A stretch of DNA of 19,657 nt, from NCBI GenBank assembly GCA_003141795.1, contig PLNO01000001.1:8164-27820 (forward strand), given 5' to 3'. Positions 15,024 to 19,657 of this stretch are shown here, piece by piece. This stretch comes from Spirochaetaceae bacterium (GTDB lineage: Bacteria > Spirochaetota > Spirochaetia > SZUA-6 > Fen-1364). The notes beneath the pieces are model-generated. The model had not been told where the DNA came from. It made no database searches and saw only the letters and a program-made list of their open reading frames with translations. Each line of letters begins with the position of its first letter. Within the stretch, counting starts at the first letter, position 1. The position numbers were made by a program, and so were the translations under genes.

Positions 15024-15905
15024 ATGGAGTCTCTTGTGATCTGGGTCGTGGGAGCTCGCGGGATGCTCGGGCATGATATGGTGGAACAGTTGGATGAATT
15101 GGGGATAGAGCATGTCGACAGTGATGTTGAATGTAGTATATTGGATCTCGATGCCATCCGTGCATTTGTCTCCGGGAAATCAATAGAATGGATAATAAAT
15201 TGCTCTGGGTATACGGCTGTTGACAAGGCCGAAGCTGAGGAGGCGAAAGCCGACGCAATTAATGCACTCGGCTCGGAAAACTTGGGACGGATCGCAGTCA
15301 ATTCAGGTGCCAGAATTATCCATTTCTCGACTGACTATATTTTCGATGGAGAGGCTTCCGAACCCTATGAGGAAGATAGTCCTCCTTCGCCACGGAGCGC
15401 CTACGGCAGGACCAAGGCGCGGGGAGAAATCCTCCTCAGGGCCGTATGTCCGGAACACTTCATTGTCAGAACAGCATGGCTGTATGGCATCCATGGCGGC
15501 AACTTTGTGCACACGATGCTGCGCCTGATGAATGAACGTGATGAGGTGTCTGTCGTTGAGGACCAGCGCGGATCTCCTACTTATACCAAGGACTTATCAA
15601 GAGCGATATGTGAGATTATCCAAAAAGATTCACGTGAGTTTGGTACTTATCATTTTACGAACGAAGGCGAGACGAGTTGGTTCGAGTTTGCACGTTCTAT
15701 CTACGAAATCGGACGCTCGACGGGTAAGATAGCGAAAGCATGCACTGTAGTGCCCGTTTCGAGTGATGGCTACCCAACGAAGACGGTCCGACCAAAGTAT
15801 TCCGTACTGTCAAAAGCAAAGTTTAGAAGGACTTTCAAGGTTGTCATACCAACTTGGCGTGATGGTCTGGAGCGTTTCTTTCGTGAATTGGGAGAGGAAG
15901 GCTGA
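15024..15905 (+). CDS. rmlD: dTDP-4-dehydrorhamnose reductase
   Basis: 293 residues, as usual for RmlD. VVGARGMLGHDM at 8-19 is the NADPH-binding loop. NCSGYTAVDKAE at 59-70, FSTDYIFDG at 101-109 and SAYGRTKARGE at 125-135 (Y127, K131) are the diagnostic family motifs. VRTAWLYG and GSPTYTKDL follow, and the protein ends with a variant of the usual C-terminal R-P-x-x-S region. The enzyme reduces dTDP-4-keto-L-rhamnose to dTDP-L-rhamnose in the cytoplasm. It lies one base before rmlB. An in-frame GTG at 15036 is a possible alternative start. Confidence 0.94.
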   Translation: MESLVIWVVGARGMLGHDMVEQLDELGIEHVDSDVECSILDLDAIRAFVSGKSIEWIINCSGYTAVDKAEAEEAKADAINALGSENLGRIAVNSGARIIHFSTDYIFDGEASEPYEEDSPPSPRSAYGRTKARGEILLRAVCPEHFIVRTAWLYGIHGGNFVHTMLRLMNERDEVSVVEDQRGSPTYTKDLSRAICEIIQKDSREFGTYHFTNEGETSWFEFARSIYEIGRSTGKIAKACTVVPVSSDGYPTKTVRPKYSVLSKAKFRRTFKVVIPTWRDGLERFFRELGEEG

Positions 15906-15906
15906 C

Positions 15907-16992
15907 ATGAGTGGTATGCGAAGAATGCAGAACCTTATGGTCACGGGGGGTGCGGGATTCATTGGGACGAACTTCATTCGCTACCTTTTTGATCGCAAGG
16001 ACTTCCAGGGACGGATAATAAATGTTGACAAGCTGACATATGCCGGTAACCCTGCCAATCTGGAAGATATTGCAGAATCTGCAGGCGATCGCTATCGTCT
16101 GGAAAAGCTTGATATTTGCGATACGGCCGCCGTACTTGCATGCTTCAAAAAGTATGGTATTGACGCGGTAGTGCATTTTGCAGCAGAAAGCCACGTCGAT
16201 CGGTCAATCATGGGGCCAAAAGAGTTTGTGAATACGAACATCTTTGGGACCTTTAGTCTGCTCGAAGCGGCAAGAATGGAATGGAAGGGACAAGACGATA
16301 CGCTCTTTCATCAGGTTAGTACGGACGAAGTCTACGGATCGCTTGGTGCTGAAGGGTATTTTGTGGAAAGCACGGCGTATTCACCAAGAAGCCCTTATTC
16401 GGCTTCAAAAGCATCAGCCGATCACCTGGTGCGCGCGTATCATCATACGTATGGCCTTCCTGTCACGTTGTCGAACTGTTCAAACAACTTTGGGCCTTAC
16501 CAATTCCCTGAGAAACTCGTTCCATTGATGATTCTCAATATGTTGGAGGGGAAACAGTTGCCGGTATATGGGGAAGGGAAAAATGTCCGGGACTGGCTTT
16601 ATGTTGAAGATCATGCTGCCGCGATTTGGAAAATAATAACTGCGGCGGATGTCGGTTCCTCTTACAACGTGGGAGGGGAGACGGAATGGCGAAACATTGA
16701 CTTGGTTCGAAGGATATGCGAGATCGTTGCTGAAGAAACTGGCCGGCCACTGGAATCTTTCATCAATTGTATACGATTTGTCGAAGATCGCCCGGGCCAC
16801 GACAATCGTTATGCGATAGATTGCACCAGGATCAAACAGGAACTTGGGTGGAGACGGTCGTACTCGTTCGATGATGCTCTAAGGCACACGGTGCGCTGGT
16901 ATCTTGAGCACAGCGATTGGGTGAAGAGCGTTCGGTCTGGTGAATATCGCACTTGGATTGATATGAACTATAACGCTTTGAACAGGATGTAG
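15907..16992 (+). CDS. rmlB: dTDP-glucose 4,6-dehydratase
   Basis: 361 residues from the ATG at 15907, one base after rmlD. The start is fixed by the long purine-rich GGAGAGGAAGG site at 15890-15900; the frame is open upstream to 15763 but only inside rmlD. TGGAGFIG at 13-20 is the NAD+ loop. LTYAGNPANLED at 43-54 and FAAESHVDRSI at 91-101 follow. STDEVYG at 138-144 supplies the T-D-E catalytic residues (139-141), and PYSASK at 163-168 gives Y164 and K168. NCSNNFGPYQFPEKLVP then follows. Its product dTDP-4-keto-6-deoxyglucose is the branch point for both the RmlC/RmlD path and the FdtA/FdtB path in this locus. rmlA and rmlC are not in the window. Confidence 0.97.
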   Translation: MSGMRRMQNLMVTGGAGFIGTNFIRYLFDRKDFQGRIINVDKLTYAGNPANLEDIAESAGDRYRLEKLDICDTAAVLACFKKYGIDAVVHFAAESHVDRSIMGPKEFVNTNIFGTFSLLEAARMEWKGQDDTLFHQVSTDEVYGSLGAEGYFVESTAYSPRSPYSASKASADHLVRAYHHTYGLPVTLSNCSNNFGPYQFPEKLVPLMILNMLEGKQLPVYGEGKNVRDWLYVEDHAAAIWKIITAADVGSSYNVGGETEWRNIDLVRRICEIVAEETGRPLESFINCIRFVEDRPGHDNRYAIDCTRIKQELGWRRSYSFDDALRHTVRWYLEHSDWVKSVRSGEYRTWIDMNYNALNRM

Positions 16993-17038
16993 TTTTTCGA
17001 TTCTAGACGCATGGATATCGCACGAGCAAAGTGGAGAT

Positions 17039-17044
17039 AGGGAG
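17039..17044 (+). promoter_or_regulatory. Ribosome-binding site for the 65-residue ORF
   Basis: AGGGAG lies five bases before the GTG at 17050, in the short space after rmlB. It is the main reason to take the small reading frame seriously. Confidence 0.45.
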
Positions 17045-17049
17045 CATTT

Positions 17050-17247
17050 GTGCCTGGAATTGGATGTCTGGTGCTCGTGAACGCGAGGAGGCATGACCGT
17101 GGATGGCAGCTGGAAACCACGACAGGATTGGGCGATAATTGGGATAATTCAGAGGAGAGGCACTATCACGTCGTCTCCGTTGATGAGGCTGTCTCATCCT
17201 TCGAAAGGCAGCTTGAGGCTCGCTTCAAGGCAAGCTGGTTGATATAG
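17050..17247 (+). CDS. Small hypothetical protein, coupled to the GHMP kinase gene
   Basis: 65 residues with a GTG start and AGGGAG five bases upstream. It begins with a hydrophobic strand (IGCLVLVN) and ends with a helix-like charged segment (VDEAVSSFERQLEARF). There is no signal peptide, membrane segment or recognisable motif, and I do not recognise the family. Its TAG stop at 17245-17247 shares its G with the GTG start of the kinase gene, a TAGTG junction that suggests translational coupling. The kinase has no good ribosome-binding site of its own. Codon third positions look as G/C-rich as in real genes nearby. It could be a genuine small partner, a leader ORF, or the remnant of a larger gene. 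Confidence 0.5.
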   Translation: MPGIGCLVLVNARRHDRGWQLETTTGLGDNWDNSEERHYHVVSVDEAVSSFERQLEARFKASWLI

Positions 17248-18272
17248 TGGAGAGAGAACCAGGATGCAGGCTCAATGCAGTAGCACCGATTCGTGTTTGC
17301 GATATTGGTGGATGGACGGACACGTGGTTTGCAAAACGAGGTGCGATATTCAATATAGCGGTCTATCCATATGTCGAAGTTCAGGTCAGTAACAGGCAGG
17401 AGAAATGTGAAGGGTCGATTTCTGTCAAGCTTGAGAACTATGACAAGAATTATGACATTGATCCCAGAAATATCTCATACGGTTCGCATCCTTTGATTGA
17501 CGCTGCTATCGATAGCGTTGGATTGAGCGCTGATAGCGCGATCGAGGTGAATATATTCTCGTCGGCTCCTCCGGGCGCTTCGACGGGAACTTCAGCGGCA
17601 GTGGCGGTTGCATTGATTGGAGCTTTGAGTGCATATGCCAACAAACAGCTCACATCCTATGAGATCGCGAGGTTGGCGCATTCTGTTGAGACGGAGAAGC
17701 TCCATCTCCAATGTGGTGTGCAGGATCAGCTCAGTAGCGCTTTCGGAGGCATCAATTATATACAAATTGAGAGTTTCCCTCACGCAAGCGTGTCGCCGTT
17801 GAGCATTCCAAATCGGGTCTGGTGGGAATTGGAAAACCGGCTTACATTAACTTACATCGGCGTGCCTCATAGCTCAAGCGAGATACACAAGAAAGTGATT
17901 GCAGATATCGGGGAAGATGCTGAAGGAGACCCGAGGTTAGAACGGTTAAGAAATCTTGCTTGGTGTGCCAAGAATGCGTTGCTCAACAATGATTTCGATG
18001 ATTTTGGATCGATCATGGATGATAACACCGATGTTCAGCGGAAACTCCATTCGGAGCTTGTTTGCGCCCGTTTTGAGAAAGCGATTGATATTGCGAAGCG
18101 GTTCGCCGCTATTGGGTGCAAAGTGAATGGTGCGGGGGGGGATGGGGGATCGCTGACTATACTGGGCGATGGGAATGCTGCTACCAAACGGCGCATGCAA
18201 GCGGCGCTCGAAGCAGAAGGAATGTGTACCATTCCGATATATCTCTCACGGTACGGGGTTCGGGTCTGGTAG
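17247..18272 (+). CDS. GHMP-family sugar kinase (HddA/fucokinase-like)
   Basis: 341 residues with a GTG start, the first usable start after an in-frame stop at 17214-17216. VAPIRVCDIGGWTDT at 12-26 is GHMP motif 1 in the form used by sugar-1-kinases such as HddA and the fucokinase domain. SSAPPGASTGTSAAVA at 105-120 is the ATP-binding motif 2, CGVQDQLSSAFGG at 156-168 carries the likely catalytic Asp, and NGAGGDGGS at about 294-302 is motif 3. Such kinases phosphorylate C1 of a free or 7-phosphorylated sugar for later activation by a nucleotidyltransferase. With GMD-type genes next door, D-glycero-D-manno-heptose-7-P or L-fucose are the candidate substrates. No GmhA, GmhB or nucleotidyltransferase is visible, so the substrate is open. 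Confidence 0.8.
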   Translation: MEREPGCRLNAVAPIRVCDIGGWTDTWFAKRGAIFNIAVYPYVEVQVSNRQEKCEGSISVKLENYDKNYDIDPRNISYGSHPLIDAAIDSVGLSADSAIEVNIFSSAPPGASTGTSAAVAVALIGALSAYANKQLTSYEIARLAHSVETEKLHLQCGVQDQLSSAFGGINYIQIESFPHASVSPLSIPNRVWWELENRLTLTYIGVPHSSSEIHKKVIADIGEDAEGDPRLERLRNLAWCAKNALLNNDFDDFGSIMDDNTDVQRKLHSELVCARFEKAIDIAKRFAAIGCKVNGAGGDGGSLTILGDGNAATKRRMQAALEAEGMCTIPIYLSRYGVRVW

Positions 18273-18287
18273 ATTCTGGTTGGGAAT

Positions 18288-18294
18288 AAGGAGG
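18288..18294 (+). promoter_or_regulatory. Strong ribosome-binding site for a TTG start
   Basis: AAGGAGG is a full Shine-Dalgarno match four bases before TTG 18299. It establishes a rare start codon: no ATG or GTG near it in frame would keep the whole nucleotide-binding loop (GVTGQDG at 10-16). Confidence 0.7.
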
Positions 18295-18298
18295 GACA

Positions 18299-19324
18299 TT
18301 GAGCTCAAAATCGGCTCTGATTACGGGCGTTACAGGACAGGATGGGTCATATCTCAGCGAGTATCTCCTCAAGAAGGGCTACCAGGTCTATGGCCTGGTG
18401 AGACGGAGCAGCACGGTGAACTTTTCTCGAATTAGGAGCGTCGTTGACGACATCAAGCTGATCAATGCCGACCTTCTCGATCAGAGTTCGATCATGGCGG
18501 CGATGGAGGCTGCCCATCCTGACGAGATCTATAACCTAGCTGCGCAGAGCTTCGTGCCTACTTCCTGGGACCAGCCTCTTCTAACGGGGGAGTTTACGGC
18601 ACTTGGGGTCACGCGCATGCTCGAATCCGTACGCAGAGTATGCCCCTCGGCACGCTTTTACCAGGCATCGTCGAGTGAAATGTTCGGCAAGGTGCTTGAG
18701 GTTCCGCAGTCGGAAAAAACTCCATTCTACCCACGCAGCCCCTATGGCGTTGCAAAGGTGTACGGTCACTGGATAACCGTGAACTACAGAGAAAGCTACG
18801 GGCTCTTCGCGTGCTCAGGAATCCTCTTCAATCACGAATCCCCGAGGCGTGGCCACGAGTTCGTTACACGCAAGATTACAAGGACTGCCGCCCGCATCGC
18901 TCACGGGCTTCAGGATCAGCTGGAAATTGGGAATCTCGAGGCGAAGCGCGATTGGGGATTCGCTGGTGACTACGTGAAAGCAATGCACGCAATGCTGTGC
19001 CAGAAGCAGCCCGACGATTACGTAGTGGCAACAGGGCACACGCACACGGTGCAGGAATTCTGTGAGCTTGCCTTTCGAGTGGCGGGTTTTGACATTCGAT
19101 GGGAAGGGGAAGGATTGTCACGACGAGGCATTGACGCCAAAAGCGGCAAAACCCTCGTAGCGGTCAAGAAGGAATACTATCGGCCTTCCGAAGTCGACCT
19201 CCTTGTCGGAAACGCAGAAAAGGCAACGTCAGCGCTGGGGTGGAGGCCTGAAGTGGACTTCGAGGGGCTTGTGACGCTGATGACCGAACACGACCTGCGA
19301 CAGGCAGGAAAGATTGACGAATAG
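18299..19324 (+). CDS. GDP-mannose 4,6-dehydratase family enzyme (possible GDP-heptose variant)
   Basis: 341 residues, TTG start with AAGGAGG upstream. Short-chain dehydrogenase fold: [13 protein letters not shown] at 7-19 (NADP+ loop), RRSST at 35-39, NLAAQSFV at 79-86, SSSEMFG at 124-130 with S126 and E127, and PYGVAK at 148-153 with Y149 and K153. FNHESPRRG at 167-175 and VTRKITR are specific to the GMD family. The dehydratase residues are all present. It is shorter than E. coli Gmd (about 373 aa) and differs clearly from the Gmd-like gene that follows. Related enzymes act on GDP-mannose or, in heptose loci, on GDP-D-glycero-manno-heptose (WcbK/DmhA type). The kinase gene just upstream makes the heptose option worth testing, but motifs do not decide it. 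Confidence 0.82.
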   Translation: MSSKSALITGVTGQDGSYLSEYLLKKGYQVYGLVRRSSTVNFSRIRSVVDDIKLINADLLDQSSIMAAMEAAHPDEIYNLAAQSFVPTSWDQPLLTGEFTALGVTRMLESVRRVCPSARFYQASSSEMFGKVLEVPQSEKTPFYPRSPYGVAKVYGHWITVNYRESYGLFACSGILFNHESPRRGHEFVTRKITRTAARIAHGLQDQLEIGNLEAKRDWGFAGDYVKAMHAMLCQKQPDDYVVATGHTHTVQEFCELAFRVAGFDIRWEGEGLSRRGIDAKSGKTLVAVKKEYYRPSEVDLLVGNAEKATSALGWRPEVDFEGLVTLMTEHDLRQAGKIDE

Positions 19325-19338
19325 CGAGGGAGCCTTTC

Positions 19339-19657
19339 ATGCCAACTGCATTCATCACTGGAACGACCGGCCAAGACGGGGCATATCTTTCAGAGCTTCT
19401 TCTGGAAAAAGGCTACACGGTGCACGGACTTAAGCGCCGGTCCTCTTCTTTCAACACGGATCGAATTGACCATCTCTATCATGATTCGCACGAGCAGAAT
19501 GTGCGATTTTTCCTCCATTATGGCGACCTCGGAGATTCGACCAATCTGGTGAGGATCATCCAGGAAGTCCAGCCCGACGAGATTTACAATCTGGGTGCGC
19601 AAAGTCATGTTGCAGTATCGTTTGAGACACCCGAGTACACTGCAAACTCCGACGGCA
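19339..19657 (+). CDS. gmd: GDP-mannose 4,6-dehydratase, N-terminal part (3' truncated by window)
   Basis: The ATG at 19339 follows GAGGGAG at 19326-19332. The frame stays open to the window end (106 codons). [17 protein letters not shown] at 5-21 and [17 protein letters not shown] at about 32-48 match the canonical E. coli-type Gmd N-terminus. [11 protein letters not shown] and [15 protein letters not shown] follow in the expected places. It would produce GDP-4-keto-6-deoxymannose, the precursor of GDP-L-fucose, GDP-D-rhamnose or GDP-perosamine; which one depends on the gene that follows outside the window. It is a divergent paralogue of the preceding gene, 14 bases away. Confidence 0.92.
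   Translation, partial: MPTAFITGTTGQDGAYLSELLLEKGYTVHGLKRRSSSFNTDRIDHLYHDSHEQNVRFFLHYGDLGDSTNLVRIIQEVQPDEIYNLGAQSHVAVSFETPEYTANSDG

Noticed and set aside
15763..15906. In-frame upstream extension of the RmlB reading frame
   Set aside because: It lies inside rmlD, adds no family-like sequence, and the ATG at 15907 has an excellent ribosome-binding site.
16990..17000. T-run after rmlB as a terminator
   Set aside because: There is a TTTTT stretch right after the stop codon, but no stem-loop precedes it.
17247..18272. Firm naming of the kinase as HddA
   Set aside because: Motif 1 (GGWTDT) differs from the usual GGGTDV of HddA and none of the other heptose genes is visible, so only the GHMP family is called.
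1..19657. CRISPR arrays, tRNA genes, insertion sequences, attachment sites
   Set aside because: No regular direct repeats, cloverleaf-like sequence, transposase motifs or terminal inverted repeats were seen on reading through.

Overview
The window is one continuous, single-strand (+) surface-polysaccharide biosynthesis locus (O-antigen, capsule or exopolysaccharide of the Wzx/Wzy type). No RNA genes, transposases, CRISPR arrays or clear terminators are visible. A flippase, a Wzy-type polymerase and an epimerase resembling an undecaprenyl-linked GlcNAc epimerase point to a Gram-negative bacterium. Base composition looks roughly balanced, and starts are mixed ATG, GTG and TTG. I cannot name the genus from the sequence alone.

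Layout. Positions 1-13573 form an assembly block packed so tightly that many genes overlap their neighbour by 4 to 13 bases (ATGA-type junctions). It runs: the C-terminal half of a Wzx flippase; five structurally different glycosyltransferases (GT17-like, GT11-like, GT64/GT-A-like, a WGWATW-type GT-A enzyme and a GT8-like enzyme); a dTDP-amino-sugar pair (FdtA/QdtA-type ketoisomerase plus PLP aminotransferase); a GT2 enzyme; the Wzy polymerase; another GT2; a GT61 enzyme; UDP-galactopyranose mutase; a WbbL-like GT2; and a Gnu-like NAD-dependent epimerase. That is nine probable glycosyltransferases with one Wzx and one Wzy.

A 354-base gap (13574-13927) breaks the tight packing. It holds only short unrecognised open frames and a hairpin, and may be a decayed gene.

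Positions 13928-19657 form a looser block. It contains a secreted right-handed beta-helix protein with a signal peptide, rmlD and rmlB (dTDP-L-rhamnose; no rmlA or rmlC seen), a small unknown ORF coupled to a GHMP-family sugar kinase, and two tandem GDP-mannose-4,6-dehydratase-family genes, the second cut by the window end.

How it fits together (inference): the cytoplasmic enzymes supply dTDP-L-Rha, dTDP-3-amino-3,6-dideoxyhexose (Fuc3N or Qui3N type), UDP-Galf and one or more GDP-6-deoxy sugars. The glycosyltransferases build a large or branched repeat on undecaprenyl-PP-HexNAc, with the first sugar perhaps epimerised from GlcNAc to GalNAc by the Gnu-like enzyme. Wzx then flips the repeat and Wzy polymerises it. 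The exported beta-helix protein may act on or bind the finished glycan. I see no wholly new system. The least explained parts are the beta-helix protein, the gap before it, and the small-ORF/GHMP-kinase/GMD-like trio.
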